Shown in pieces: positions 1 to 9,700 of a stretch of 64,000 nucleotides of DNA. Source of the stretch: Frateuria edaphi (GTDB lineage Bacteria > Pseudomonadota > Gammaproteobacteria > Xanthomonadales > Rhodanobacteraceae); the NCBI RefSeq assembly GCF_021117405.1, contig NZ_CP088251.1, forward strand, positions 992,001-1,056,000, written 5' to 3'. Numbering within the stretch: position 1 is the first letter of the stretch; every line of letters begins with the position of its first letter. Position numbers and translations under genes: made by a program. Below the pieces are notes generated by a model. The model searched no databases, was not told the DNA's origin, and was given only the letters and a program-made list of their open reading frames with translations.

Positions 1-294
1 CAGCCGGCCTACATCAAAGGCCCGGACCGCGCGATCAAGCCCGAATGGCTGGTGGTGATCGGCATCTGCACCCACCTGGGCTGCGTGCCGGAGTTCTTCC
101 CCCAGATCAAGCCCGAACCGTTCGATCCGAACTGGAAGGGTGGCTTCTTCTGCCCCTGCCACAAGTCGCGCTATGACCTTTCCGGCCGCGTCTTCGCCGG
201 CGTGCCCGCACCGAAGAACCTGCAGGTGCCGCCGTACCACTTCGTGGACGACACGCACATCCAGATCGGCGTCGATCCCAAGGAGGCCGGCTGA
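1..294 (+). CDS. petA: Rieske iron-sulfur subunit of cytochrome bc1 (3' part)
   Basis: The last 97 codons of the Rieske subunit; the start lies upstream of the window. Both [2Fe-2S] ligand boxes are visible: CTHLGC at fragment residues 23-28 and CPCH at 51-54, giving two Cys and two His ligands plus the disulfide cysteines. By family, the protein moves electrons from ubiquinol to cytochrome c1 on the periplasmic side of the inner membrane. Its TGA overlaps the petB ATG by one base (TGATG), so translation is probably coupled. The petA-petB-petC order is the standard bc1 operon. Confidence 0.97.
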   Translation, partial: QPAYIKGPDRAIKPEWLVVIGICTHLGCVPEFFPQIKPEPFDPNWKGGFFCPCHKSRYDLSGRVFAGVPAPKNLQVPPYHFVDDTHIQIGVDPKEAG

Positions 295-1595
295 TGGCTA
301 ACGTATTCACGCGCATGGGCGACTGGGTCAACGAGCGCGCGCCCAACATGATGCCTGCCTACCGCAAGCACATGACCGAGTACTACGCGCCGAAGAACTT
401 CAACCTCTGGTACTACTTCGGTTCGCTGGCGCTGCTGGTGCTGGTCAACCAGATCGTCACCGGCATCTTCCTCACCATGAACTACAAGACCAGCGCGGCG
501 GAAGCCTTCGCGTCGGTCGAGTACATCATGCGCGACGTGGAGTGGGGCTGGCTAATTCGCTACATGCATTCCACCGGCGCGTCGCTGTTCTTCGTGGTGG
601 TGTTCCTGCACATGTTCCGCGGCCTGATGTATGGCTCGTACAAGAAGCCGCGCGAGCTGGTGTGGCTGCTGGGCATGCTGATCTTCCTGGTGCTGATGGC
701 CGAAGCCTTCATGGGCTACGTGCTGCCGTGGGGCAACATGTCCTTCTGGGGCGCCAAGGTGATCATCTCGTTGTTCGGCACCATCCCGGTCATCGGCGGC
801 ACGCTGGTGGAATGGATCATGGGCGACTACCTGCCCGCCGACGCCACGCTCAACCGCTTCTTCGCGCTGCACGTGATCGCGCTGCCGCTGGTGCTGCTGC
901 TGCTGGTCGTGCTGCACATCGCTGCGTTGCACGAGGTGGGTTCCAACAACCCCGACGGTGTCGAGATCAAGAAGGGTCCCAAGGGCAACCGCTGGGATGC
1001 GCTCAAGCCCGCCGACGGCATTCCGTTCCACCCGTACTACACGGTGAAGGACCTGGTCGGCGTGGGCTTCTTCCTCCTGATCGCGGCGTTCATCATCTTC
1101 TTCGCGCCGACGATGGGTGGCTGGTTCCTGGAGCACGACAACTTTATTCCGGCGAACAACCTGGCCACGCCCGCGCACATCAAGCCGGTGTGGTACTTCA
1201 CCCCGTTCTACGCGATCCTGCGCATGATCCCGTCGTTCCTGGGGCAGGCCTTCTGGGGCGTGCTGGCGATGTTCGGCGCGATCGCGCTGCTGTTCGCGCT
1301 GCCGTGGATCGACGTGGGCAAGGTCAAGTCGATTCGCTATCGCGGTACCGGCTACAAGGTCGCCCTGGGTCTGTTCGTGCTGTCGTTCATCCTGCTCGGC
1401 GCGGTCGGCGCCGGCGTCACCGCCGAAGTGATCCCCGAGTGGTTCGGCGACGTCGACGTGACCTTCTGGGAGAACCTGTTCGGTCGCTTCTGGACGCTGG
1501 TCTACTTCGGCTATTTCGTGTTCCTGTGGCTGTACACGCGCCTCGGCTGGGAGAGCACCAAGCCGGTTCCGGAACGGGTGACCACGCATGACTAA
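294..1595 (+). CDS. petB: Cytochrome b subunit of the bc1 complex
   Basis: 433 aa, the normal length for a proteobacterial full-length cytochrome b (N- and C-terminal parts not split). It is the integral-membrane, di-heme subunit with the Qo and Qi quinone sites. Visible are many hydrophobic helices, the two heme-b histidine helices around residues 85-100 and 190-210, the Qo-site helix with LPWGNMSFWG, and a PEWF motif near residue 380 in place of the usual PEWY of the Qo loop. The start overlaps the petA stop and the stop overlaps petC by 8 bases, indicating one transcript. Confidence 0.97.
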   Translation: MANVFTRMGDWVNERAPNMMPAYRKHMTEYYAPKNFNLWYYFGSLALLVLVNQIVTGIFLTMNYKTSAAEAFASVEYIMRDVEWGWLIRYMHSTGASLFFVVVFLHMFRGLMYGSYKKPRELVWLLGMLIFLVLMAEAFMGYVLPWGNMSFWGAKVIISLFGTIPVIGGTLVEWIMGDYLPADATLNRFFALHVIALPLVLLLLVVLHIAALHEVGSNNPDGVEIKKGPKGNRWDALKPADGIPFHPYYTVKDLVGVGFFLLIAAFIIFFAPTMGGWFLEHDNFIPANNLATPAHIKPVWYFTPFYAILRMIPSFLGQAFWGVLAMFGAIALLFALPWIDVGKVKSIRYRGTGYKVALGLFVLSFILLGAVGAGVTAEVIPEWFGDVDVTFWENLFGRFWTLVYFGYFVFLWLYTRLGWESTKPVPERVTTHD

Positions 1596-2340
1596 GCGGC
1601 AGCTACTGATGAAGCACATTCTCCTTTCGATGACGCTCGCCCTGAGCCTGCTCGTGGGCAGCACCCAGGCCAACGCCGAAGAAGGCGGCGCGGAGCTGCC
1701 GTCCGCCGGCGTGAACCTGCGTGACCAGGCCTCGCTGCAGCGCGGCGCGCGCCTGTTCTTCAACTATTGCGTGGGTTGCCACTCGCTCAAGTACCAGCGT
1801 TACTCGCGCATCGCCGAAGACTTGGGCCTGAGCGAGAAAGAGGTGATGGAAAACCTCAACTTCACCGGCGCCAAGTTCGGCGAAACGGTGGTCTCGCACA
1901 TGCCCGAGGAGCAGGCCAAGACCTGGTTCGGCAAGGCTCCGCCGGACCTGTCGCTGGAAGTCCGTGCCAAGACGGCCGACTGGGTGTATGGCTACCTCAA
2001 CGGCTTCTATGTCGACCCGAGCCGCCCGGTGGGCTGGAACAACACCGTGTTCCCGAACGCCTCCATGCCGTTCCCGCTGTGGGAGCTGCAGGGAGTGCAG
2101 ACCGCGGTGAAGAAGCCCGGCAGCGAGGACGTGGAGAAGCTGGAGCTGTCGCAGCCCGGCCGCATGACGCCCGAGCAGTACAAGCAGGCGGCCCGCGACC
2201 TGACCAACTTCCTGGCCTACGTCGCCGAGCCGGCCGCGCTGCAGCGTCACGCCTACGGCATCTGGGTGATCCTGTTCCTGGCGTTCTTCACCTTGCTAGC
2301 CTACGCACTGAAGAAGGAATACTGGAAGGACGTCCACTAA
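1588..2340 (+). CDS. petC: Cytochrome c1
   Basis: 250 aa heme-c subunit that takes electrons from the Rieske protein and passes them to soluble cytochrome c. An N-terminal signal segment (about residues 8-30, ending ANA) is followed by CVGCH at 61-65 for covalent heme. A Met ligand candidate lies in the NASMPFP stretch. A C-terminal membrane anchor (AYGIWVILFLAFF) ends in the basic tail KKEYWKDVH. The ATG at 1588 overlaps petB; an internal ATG at 1609 would also leave the signal peptide intact, so the exact start is uncertain. Confidence 0.96.
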   Translation: MTKRQLLMKHILLSMTLALSLLVGSTQANAEEGGAELPSAGVNLRDQASLQRGARLFFNYCVGCHSLKYQRYSRIAEDLGLSEKEVMENLNFTGAKFGETVVSHMPEEQAKTWFGKAPPDLSLEVRAKTADWVYGYLNGFYVDPSRPVGWNNTVFPNASMPFPLWELQGVQTAVKKPGSEDVEKLELSQPGRMTPEQYKQAARDLTNFLAYVAEPAALQRHAYGIWVILFLAFFTLLAYALKKEYWKDVH

Positions 2341-2361
2341 ACCGGACGCCAGCCAGCCTCG

Positions 2362-2390
2362 GATGCGGCGGCCTCAAGCGCCGCCGCATC
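2362..2390 (+). other. Strong GC hairpin between petC and sspA
   Basis: A perfect 10-bp inverted repeat (2362-2371 with 2381-2390) with a 9-nt loop lies 21 bases after the petC stop. No T-tract follows, so it is either a weak terminator or a 3'-end stabiliser of the petABC mRNA. Confidence 0.5.
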
Positions 2391-2415
2391 GCTTATTCAA
2401 GGGGAGAAAAAGCGC

Positions 2416-3039
2416 ATGGTGCAAAGCGCTCGTTCGCGTACCGTACTGACCCTGTACACCACCGCCGACGACATCCAGTGCCATCGCGCGCGTCTGGTGC
2501 TGGCGGCCAAGGGCGTCAGCTACGAGCGTGTGCTGGTCGATCCGGCCAAGCCACCGGAAGACCTGCTCGACCTCAATCCCTACGGCACGACGCCGACCCT
2601 GGTCGATCGCGACCTGACCCTCTACGACACCGCGGTCGTCTGCGAATACCTGGACGAACGCTATCCGCATCCGCCGCTGATGCCGATCGATCCGCTGTCG
2701 CGCGCGCGTCTGCGTCTTGCGACCGTGCGCATCGAGCGCGACTGGTTGCCGGAAGTGGACACCATCCGTGCCGGCGGCCGCCCCGCCGAGGCCGCGCGCA
2801 AGCGCCTGCGCGAGAACCTGCTTGCGTCGCTACCGCTGTTCAAGGCTTCCAAGTTTTTCCTGAATCCGGAAATGAGCCTGGTCGATTGCCTGGTCGCACC
2901 GGTGGTCTGGCGTTTGCCGTGGCTGGGCGTGGACCTTGGCCGCGAGGGCAAGCCCATCGTCGACTACGGCGAGCGGCTGTTCCACAGCCAGGGCTATGCG
3001 CGGAGCCTGACCAACGAAGAGCGGGCGATGAGGCCATGA
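2416..3039 (+). CDS. sspA: Stringent starvation protein A (GST-fold RNA polymerase-binding protein)
   Basis: 207 aa with a glutathione-S-transferase fold: a thioredoxin-like N-terminal half (LYTTADDIQCHRARLVLAAKG), the cis-Pro region in GTTPTLVDRD, and an all-helical C-terminal half. SspA proteins bind RNA polymerase and modulate transcription in stationary phase and stress rather than acting as transferases. It follows petABC and precedes sspB, the conserved order in beta/gammaproteobacteria. A good ribosome site (AAGGGGAG, 2399-2406) precedes the ATG. Confidence 0.93.
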   Translation: MVQSARSRTVLTLYTTADDIQCHRARLVLAAKGVSYERVLVDPAKPPEDLLDLNPYGTTPTLVDRDLTLYDTAVVCEYLDERYPHPPLMPIDPLSRARLRLATVRIERDWLPEVDTIRAGGRPAEAARKRLRENLLASLPLFKASKFFLNPEMSLVDCLVAPVVWRLPWLGVDLGREGKPIVDYGERLFHSQGYARSLTNEERAMRP

Positions 3040-3073
3040 CCGGCGCCGCCCGATGACCGATCGCTCGCCGCCG

Positions 3074-3490
3074 ATGAGTTCCAATCGCCCGTACCTGCTG
3101 CGGGCGATCTACGATTGGATCACTGACAACCAGCTGACGCCCTACGTGCTGGTGGACGCCACCATCGAAGGCGTGCGCGTGCCGCCGCAGGTCGTCAAGA
3201 ACGGCCAGGTGGTGCTCAATCTCGCCATGCGCGCCGTGGCGAACCTGGAATTGGGGAACGACTACATCGGATTCCAGGCACGCTTTTCGGGTGTCAGCCA
3301 GGCGATCCGCATTCCGGTGCAGGCGGTGCTCGCTCTGTACGCGCAGGAGAACGGGCAGGGCATGATGTTTCCCACCGAAGACGGCGACACGCCGCCGCCG
3401 GCGCCTGGCCCGGAAGATGCCGGCCCTGGACCGTCCGGTGAAGGCCCGGAAAAGCCCAAGCGTTCACCCCATCTGCGGGTGGTTAAATAA
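3074..3490 (+). CDS. sspB: ClpXP specificity-enhancing factor SspB
   Basis: Adaptor that delivers ssrA-tagged proteins to ClpXP. The N-terminal fold begins NRPYLLRAIYDW and carries the substrate-binding groove. A proline/glycine/acid-rich linker follows, and the chain ends in LRVVK, matching the conserved C-terminal ClpX-binding tail of SspB. An in-frame ATG at 3053 would add 7 residues; 3074 is chosen because family members start directly before the conserved block. It lies 13 bases (from 3053) downstream of sspA and is probably cotranscribed. Confidence 0.93.
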   Translation: MSSNRPYLLRAIYDWITDNQLTPYVLVDATIEGVRVPPQVVKNGQVVLNLAMRAVANLELGNDYIGFQARFSGVSQAIRIPVQAVLALYAQENGQGMMFPTEDGDTPPPAPGPEDAGPGPSGEGPEKPKRSPHLRVVK

Positions 3491-3562
3491 CTTCCGTCGG
3501 AGCCTCTTCGCTCGGGTAGAGGATGAGTGGAGCGTGGGACGATGGCCCCACCGCCCATCCCC

Positions 3563-3961
3563 TTACTGCTCGATCCGCGGGCGCCGCGGACGGAGCGGAA
3601 TGACGTTATCCGCCGCCGCCTCCGGGACCGGCCCGCCTGCCTCGTGCAAAGGCGTTCCCAGGCTGGGCAGGCTGACCCCGGCAAGCTGGTCGCCATGCAT
3701 CCAGAGGCGGCCGTCCAGCCGGTCATCGCCATGCGCGCTGACCTCGAAAGCATAGCCAAGCTCGAGTTGTCGCCTGCCACCAACCCGCCGCCAGCGAAGG
3801 TTGCGCAAACCCACGGTCTCATCCAGCAACTGCAGGCCGTGCTGCGCGCATTGCCGTCGTGCCTCGTCCACCGCCCGCTCGCGGGCGCGGGTGAACTTGA
3901 GCCACGTGCCGGCCACGGCAGCGAGCGCCAACAGGGCGATCAGATCGGAAACTTGGCTCAT
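3563..3961 (-). CDS. DUF3301 family protein
   Basis: 132 aa with one N-terminal hydrophobic helix (LIALLALAAVAGTWL) and a soluble domain containing the RxxCxxxGLQLLDETV block typical of DUF3301. Function is unknown in the family. It lies directly downstream of nadC on the same strand, an arrangement recurrent in xanthomonads. It converges with sspB, and no clear terminator is visible in the 72-bp gap. Confidence 0.8.
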   Translation of the reverse strand: MSQVSDLIALLALAAVAGTWLKFTRARERAVDEARRQCAQHGLQLLDETVGLRNLRWRRVGGRRQLELGYAFEVSAHGDDRLDGRLWMHGDQLAGVSLPSLGTPLHEAGGPVPEAAADNVIPLRPRRPRIEQ

Positions 3962-4107
3962 GCAGGGAGTGTGTGGGTGCGGCAGGCCGAGGGCAAGGTG
4001 GTCCGGTTGGCGGGGAAGGCAATTGCGCGGCGACCGCGGCCATGGCGCGCTCGCGCCCAGGGTGCGCTGCTGCAGTCAGTCGTGAACGTCCCCAACAGCG
4101 AACGCGG

Positions 4108-4968
4108 TCAGCGTCCCAATTGCAGCCGCAGCGACAGGTCGACCGCCCGCACGTGCTTGGTCAATGCGCCCACCGAGATGAAATCCACGCCGGTGCGCGC
4201 GTACCCAGCAATGGTTTCCATGTCCACGTTGCCCGATATCTCCAGCGGCACGCGACCCGCGGCAATCGCCACCGCCTCGCTCATCATCGCCAGCGTGAAG
4301 TTATCGAGCATGATGCGATCCACGCCGGCGTCGATCGCGCGGCGCAGCTCGTCCAGTGTTTCCACCTCGATTTCCAGCAGCAGCGAGGGATGCAGGCGGC
4401 GCGCCCCGGCCACGGCCGGTTCGATCCCGCCGGCCGCCGCGATGTGGTTCTCCTTCACGAGAATCGCGTCGAACAGCCCGATACGGTGGTTGTGGCCACC
4501 GCCGCAACGTACCGCGTATTTCTGCGCCACCCGGAGGCCGGGCACGGTCTTGCGGGTGTCGAGCACGCGCACGCCGGTGCCGGCGACCGCTGCCACGTAG
4601 CCGGCGGTAGCAGTGGCGGTACCGGAGAGCAGCTGCAGGAAGTTGAGCGCCGAGCGTTCGGCGCTGACCAGGGCGCGTGCGCGCCCGTGCAGATGGCAGA
4701 TCACGCTGCCCGCGGTTGCGCGCTCGCCATCGCGCACGAACCAATCGATCGTCACATCCGGATCGAGCTTGCGAAAGCAGGCATTGAACCAGGGGATGCC
4801 GGCCATGACGGCGTTCTCGCGGCACGTCAGCGAAGCGCTGGCGCGGGCATCGGCAGGGAGCAGGTCGGCGGTGGCGTCGCCAGTGCCGAAGTCTTCGGCA
4901 AAGGCGCGTTCGACGTCGTCGTCGATCAGGCGGGCGTCAGGCGGGTCGAGGGGGAGCGCGGCGGGCAT
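4108..4968 (-). CDS. nadC: Nicotinate-nucleotide pyrophosphorylase (carboxylating)
   Basis: 286 aa quinolinate phosphoribosyltransferase, which makes nicotinate mononucleotide from quinolinate and PRPP in de novo NAD synthesis. Visible are the substrate-binding DTRKTVPGLR segment, the GGGHNHRIGLFDAILVKENH block and the phosphate-binding C-terminal strands (DFISVGALTKH). The ATG at 4968 gives the usual family length; an upstream in-frame extension to 5139 lacks family-like sequence and was not used. Confidence 0.95.
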   Translation of the reverse strand: MPAALPLDPPDARLIDDDVERAFAEDFGTGDATADLLPADARASASLTCRENAVMAGIPWFNACFRKLDPDVTIDWFVRDGERATAGSVICHLHGRARALVSAERSALNFLQLLSGTATATAGYVAAVAGTGVRVLDTRKTVPGLRVAQKYAVRCGGGHNHRIGLFDAILVKENHIAAAGGIEPAVAGARRLHPSLLLEIEVETLDELRRAIDAGVDRIMLDNFTLAMMSEAVAIAAGRVPLEISGNVDMETIAGYARTGVDFISVGALTKHVRAVDLSLRLQLGR

Positions 4969-5117
4969 GCAGCATCCGTTCGGTGGGAGAGGGCGGCGGG
5001 CATGCATGGAGGCCTGCAACAGCTCCGCCAGCCAGCAAGCATAACCGAGCAGGACGGGCCGTTTGCTTGCCACGTCTGTGCAGGAAATCAGTTGTGAGCG
5101 ATGCCCTTGCGCCCGCG

Positions 5118-5165
5118 AAGGCCAAGACCTCGCCCACAAGCGGATACCTACGAGCCCTTGGTTAT
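5118..5165. repeat. REP-like intergenic repeat (degenerate)
   Basis: The stretch with CCCACAAGCGGATACCTACG resembles the copy at 17631-17652 (CCCGCAAGCGGGTTCCTACA). Such short palindromic intergenic units are common in Xanthomonadales genomes. Assignment is by eye. Confidence 0.4.
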
Positions 5166-7438
5166 CAGGCCAGGTCGTCCGTGCCGGCGGCCGCAGCCTG
5201 GCTCAGGCGGTCGACGATCGCACCCATCGCGCGGTCGAACAGCGGCTCGGACGGCAGGATGCGTGCGCTCCCGGCGGCCAGCGCCGCGGCAAGCTCCTGC
5301 GGGGCATAGTCGCCCACCTTCAGGCCGCGCCGGTTGACGAACAGGTAGCGCCCGCTCATCGGGCTGATCCACGACAGCTTGGCACGGGTGACCGCGTCGC
5401 CGGTCGGGCAGAACTCCAGCCAGGTGCCTGGCTTGAGTTGCTCGACCTCGATGAGCTCGCCGTTGTCCATGGCGACCGCCGTCGGCTGGTCCTGGACCGG
5501 TTCGGGCTCGGCCGGCTCGGTATCGAGCAGCGGCTGGATGCTGTCGGGGATCGGCAGCACCACGTCCTCGGTGGTGCTGTCGGGAGCCACCTCGCCCAAC
5601 TGCTGCCGGTAGTAGGCATGCAATTGGCCGAGCAGGCGCTCGATGTCGCTTTCCTGGAACGCCACATTGGCCAGGCCGCGGCGCAGCGCCCGCTCGATGC
5701 CCGGCAACATGCGCAGCAGGGTGCGGCGATCCTCGGTGGTTTGCACGGGACGGGCGCTGGCGATGAATTCGTTGACGAAGCGCAGCGCGTCGGCGAAGTT
5801 CGGCGAATCCTCGCCCTGGCGCAGGATGGTCAGCACCAGGTGGTTGGCCCAGGCGCGCGCCAGAACGCCGTGGATGAGCGGCGGCAGGGTCTGGCTGCCG
5901 ATGCGGTCCAGGATCTCGCGGGCCGCGCGGCGACGCGCCAGTTCCAGCTTCTCGCGGCCGCGTGCCGATTCGGCCACGCGCTGCTCGGCCAGTTCCGCGC
6001 GCTTGCGGCCCTGTTCCTGGAACGCCTGCAACTCGTCACCGAGGCGCTCGAACAGGCCCATGTCGTCGTCGAAGTCGTGCAGGAGCCGTTCGACGATGGA
6101 TTTGATCTTGTCGAAGACGCGATGGTCGCGGTCGGACTCCTCCGACCAGCCCTTCGCCAGATCGGCCAGGCCGTCGAGCAGGCGACGCGCCGGATGATGG
6201 CGATGGGCGAACAACTTGCGGTCGAGGATCGCCGCCTTGAGGTAGGGGATCTGCAGCCGCGCCAGCAGCACCTGCATCTCGGCCGGCAGCGTGCTGTCGG
6301 CAAGGATGAACTCGAACAGCATGCCGACCAGATCGATGGTGTCCTCGTCGATCGCCGAAACCTGGCTGGGACGTTCGCCGCGCAGGGCGCCGATCTGCCC
6401 CAGCAGCTGTTCCTTCAACTGGGCGACCTCGCGGCCGAGCGCAGCCGGGTCCATCGCCTGCGGGCTCGGCAGGGGACCGGACGCAAGCTGGCTTTGCAGC
6501 ACGCTGAGCGCGCCGAGCAGTTCGTTCGCCGTGGGAACCGCGAAGGACGCGGCGCCGGGGCCGCCTGCGCCGATGGCCCCGCTGATGGTCACGCCACCGG
6601 CCTGGGCCCTGCGCGCGCTGAACAGGGCGCGCACCGTATGCAGCAGTTCGCTGGCCAGTTCGGCTTCCGTATCGGTGTCGCCCGCGGCATCGCCGGCAGC
6701 GGCGGCCGCTGTCGCTGCCGTGGCCGCCGGCCCTTCGCCACGCACCACCTCGTGGCGCAGTTGTGGCAGCACGCCGGCGCGCACCAGTTCGGTATTGATT
6801 TCCTGGTAGAGCTCTTCCAGTGCCGAGAGCACGTAGCGGTCGAACAGCTTGTAGATGATCAGCTTGACGCGCATCTCCGCGGCAAGCTCGCGCATCGCCT
6901 GGCGGAACGCCTGCGCCAGCGCGGCGGGCGCCACCGGATTGGTGCTGTCCTCGATCTTGATGCCGCCGCAGATGACCGACAGTCGCTGGTTCACCGCGAA
7001 CAGGTCGCGCGCCAGGCGCGACTCGTTCTTTGCCGTCATGCTGGTGATGGCGAGCGATTCCTCCAGCTCGTTCTCGGCCACCAGGGACAGCTCGACCGGC
7101 GCGGACGACGGGCCGGCCGCCGGCGCGGGTGCAGGACGCGTGGTAATGCTGGTCAGCTCGCGGCTCACCTGGGCCAGGAAGCTGCGCTCGACCATCGGTC
7201 GACGCTTGCGCACCTCGCGCATGCCGTCGAAGTAATGCATCTGCGCGGCGTTGTTCTCGGCCTTCTCGGCCAGGTCGAACAGCGCGTCGTCGACCTGCTC
7301 GAACATGTTGCCCAGAAGAAGCTGGAGGCGGCGGCCGGCGATGCTGCGCACGGCGCCGAGCAGGTCGCCCACGCGCTCAGCCGACTCCTGCCGCTGGCTC
7401 AGGCTGACGACCTTGTTAGGCTCATTGGCTTCTTTCAT
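5165..7438 (-). CDS. DUF1631 family protein
   Basis: About 757 aa, largely helical and soluble, starting MKEANEPNKVVSLSQRQ. Recognisable as the DUF1631 family of gammaproteobacteria (sometimes misnamed thymidine phosphorylase), whose function is not established. The C-terminal part (GTWLEFCPTGDAVTRAKLSWISP) resembles a PilZ-like beta barrel, which would suggest nucleotide or c-di-GMP related regulation, but the canonical RxxxR and D/NxSxxG motifs are not clearly present. The ATG at 7438 has an AGGGGT ribosome site; a 17-codon longer start exists at 7489. Confidence 0.8.
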   Translation of the reverse strand: MKEANEPNKVVSLSQRQESAERVGDLLGAVRSIAGRRLQLLLGNMFEQVDDALFDLAEKAENNAAQMHYFDGMREVRKRRPMVERSFLAQVSRELTSITTRPAPAPAAGPSSAPVELSLVAENELEESLAITSMTAKNESRLARDLFAVNQRLSVICGGIKIEDSTNPVAPAALAQAFRQAMRELAAEMRVKLIIYKLFDRYVLSALEELYQEINTELVRAGVLPQLRHEVVRGEGPAATAATAAAAAGDAAGDTDTEAELASELLHTVRALFSARRAQAGGVTISGAIGAGGPGAASFAVPTANELLGALSVLQSQLASGPLPSPQAMDPAALGREVAQLKEQLLGQIGALRGERPSQVSAIDEDTIDLVGMLFEFILADSTLPAEMQVLLARLQIPYLKAAILDRKLFAHRHHPARRLLDGLADLAKGWSEESDRDHRVFDKIKSIVERLLHDFDDDMGLFERLGDELQAFQEQGRKRAELAEQRVAESARGREKLELARRRAAREILDRIGSQTLPPLIHGVLARAWANHLVLTILRQGEDSPNFADALRFVNEFIASARPVQTTEDRRTLLRMLPGIERALRRGLANVAFQESDIERLLGQLHAYYRQQLGEVAPDSTTEDVVLPIPDSIQPLLDTEPAEPEPVQDQPTAVAMDNGELIEVEQLKPGTWLEFCPTGDAVTRAKLSWISPMSGRYLFVNRRGLKVGDYAPQELAAALAAGSARILPSEPLFDRAMGAIVDRLSQAAAAGTDDLA

Positions 7439-7599
7439 CGCCACACCCCTGAAGCATCCCTTGCCGACGACCACGGCCGCCTCGGCCACGTGAGATTCGA
7501 CCTTAAGCGAGGAAACGTGAACGAGTCATGCACTGGCGTACACATTAGTCCACGCCATGTGTAAAAGGATGGCGCCGTTCACTTTTTCGAAAGGTCGCT

Positions 7600-7872
7600 T
7601 CAGGCAGTCGCGGGAAAGTCCTTCAACTGGACCGTGCCGATGCCCTCTTCGGGCAGCATGACCGGGATCCCATCGTCGACCCGGTAGACCACCTTGCGGT
7701 CGACCGTGATGAGACCTTCGCCCAGACGCTCCTGCACGCGAGCGCCGGCGACCGTGTCGACTTCGCCACGCTCGATCGCGGTATTGATCGCCTCCAGCTC
7801 GCCGCGCGCAAGCTGGCGAACGGGCGTCTTGCTGACAGGGCAGCACAGGATGTCGAGCAGGCGCTTGTCCAT
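7600..7872 (-). CDS. Trm112 family protein
   Basis: 90 aa starting MDKRLLDILCCPVSKTPV, the signature opening of the Trm112/YcaR family (partners of methyltransferases or small zinc-binding adaptors). The usual CPxC pair is reduced to CCPVS and no second Cys pair is present, so this copy probably does not bind zinc. It ends GTVQLKDFPATA. It is divergent from purE with only 57 bp between the starts. Confidence 0.8.
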   Translation of the reverse strand: MDKRLLDILCCPVSKTPVRQLARGELEAINTAIERGEVDTVAGARVQERLGEGLITVDRKVVYRVDDGIPVMLPEEGIGTVQLKDFPATA

Positions 7873-7929
7873 GGCGGTGGGGTGTCGTGCGGAAAGCCCG
7901 TACAATAGCCCTTTTGGGATGGCAGAACC

Positions 7930-8429
<500 letters not shown>

Positions 8430-8433
<4 letters not shown>

Positions 8434-9584
8434 GCGAGCGCCGCCAACCCGTACTGGGCATCCTTGGCGGCGGCCAGCTGGCGCGCATGCTGGCGCTCGC
8501 CGGCGCCCCGCTGGGCGTCAAGACGCTGGTGGTCGACAGCGCGGGGGATGCCTGCGCGGGCCAGGTCGCGCCGCTGGTGGTGGCCGACTGGAACGACTAC
8601 GTCGCGCTGGAGCGGTTTGCTTCCATGGTCGACGTGGTGACCTTCGATTTCGAGAACGTGCCCGCCGAGACGGCGCGCTGGCTCGCCGAACGCGTGGCTG
8701 TTTCGCCAGTGCCTAGTGCGCTGGCCGTCGCGCAGGACAGGCTGGCCGAGAAGACGCTCTTTCGCGAATGCGGATTGGACACGCCTGCGTTCGTAGCCGT
8801 GGATACCCGCGACGATCTCGACCGCGCGATCGCCGAGGTCGGCGCGCCGGCCATCCTCAAGACCCGTCGTCTTGGCTACGACGGCAAGGGACAGTTCCGC
8901 CTGAAGACCCCGGCCGATGCCGCCGCCGCCTGGGCCGCCCTGGGCGCGCAGGGCGCCGCGCACGGGTTGATCCTGGAGGCCTTCGTGCCGTTCGAGCGAG
9001 AGCTCTCGGTCATCGCCGTGCGCAGCCGCGAAGGTGATTTCCGCACCTGGCCGCTGACGCGCAACTGGCACACCGACGGCGTGCTCAGCCTCAGCCTGGC
9101 GCCGGCGCCGGACATCGACGAACTGCAGCAGCGCGCCACCGCGCTGGCCCGCACGCTGGCCGAGCGGCTGGATTACGTGGGCGTGTTCGCACTGGAGCTG
9201 TTCGTCAAGGACGGCCAACTGTTGGGCAACGAGATGGCCCCGCGCGTTCACAACTCCGGGCACTGGACCATCGAAGGTGCGCACACCAGCCAGTTCGAGA
9301 ATCACGTGCGCGCCGTGCTCGGCATGCCGCTGGGCGATACCGGGGCGCGCGGGTTGTCGTGCATGTTCAACTGGATCGGCGAACTGCCCGATCCCGCGCC
9401 GGTGCTGACTGCGATCGATGGGCACTGGCATGACTACGGCAAGCAGGCGCGTCCGGGCCGCAAGGTGGGGCATGCCACGGTGTGCGCGCCGGATGCGGCA
9501 ACGCTGGTCGAGCGGGTCGGTGGCATCGCCCGGACCCTGGGACGAGACGATCAGGCTGAGCCTGTCCTGCAATTGCTGGGCTGA
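8430..9584 (+). CDS. purK: 5-(carboxyamino)imidazole ribonucleotide synthase
   Basis: 384 aa ATP-grasp enzyme that carboxylates AIR using ATP and bicarbonate, supplying PurE. Visible are the N-terminal [16 protein letters not shown], the ATP-grasp lysine segment [17 protein letters not shown], and the metal/phosphate block [14 protein letters not shown]. It forms a two-gene operon with purE and is closed by the terminator at 9655-9681. Confidence 0.96.
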
Positions 9585-9654
9585 TCAATCAATAGGGCTT
9601 CAGCCCATCGCCTCGGTCAGGCAGGCTGGAACCCACATTCCAGGGCAAAGAAAA

Positions 9655-9681
9655 AGCGGAGCCGGAGCTCCGCTTTTTTTT
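9655..9681. terminator. Bidirectional Rho-independent terminator (purK / sodB)
   Basis: An 8-bp perfect stem (9655-9662 with 9667-9674) has a 4-nt loop, a T-run to 9681 on the + side and an A-run on the other side. It serves both convergent genes. Confidence 0.9.
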
Positions 9682-9700
9682 AAGACCAGAAAGACGCCGA

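Noticed and set aside
4969-5139. N-terminal extension of NadC
   Set aside because: Added residues lack family similarity and the ATG at 4968 gives the normal length.
5063-7564. 833-codon + strand frame opposite the DUF1631 gene
   Set aside because: Repetitive Gln/Ala/Arg/His composition, no family motif; shadow of the minus-strand gene.
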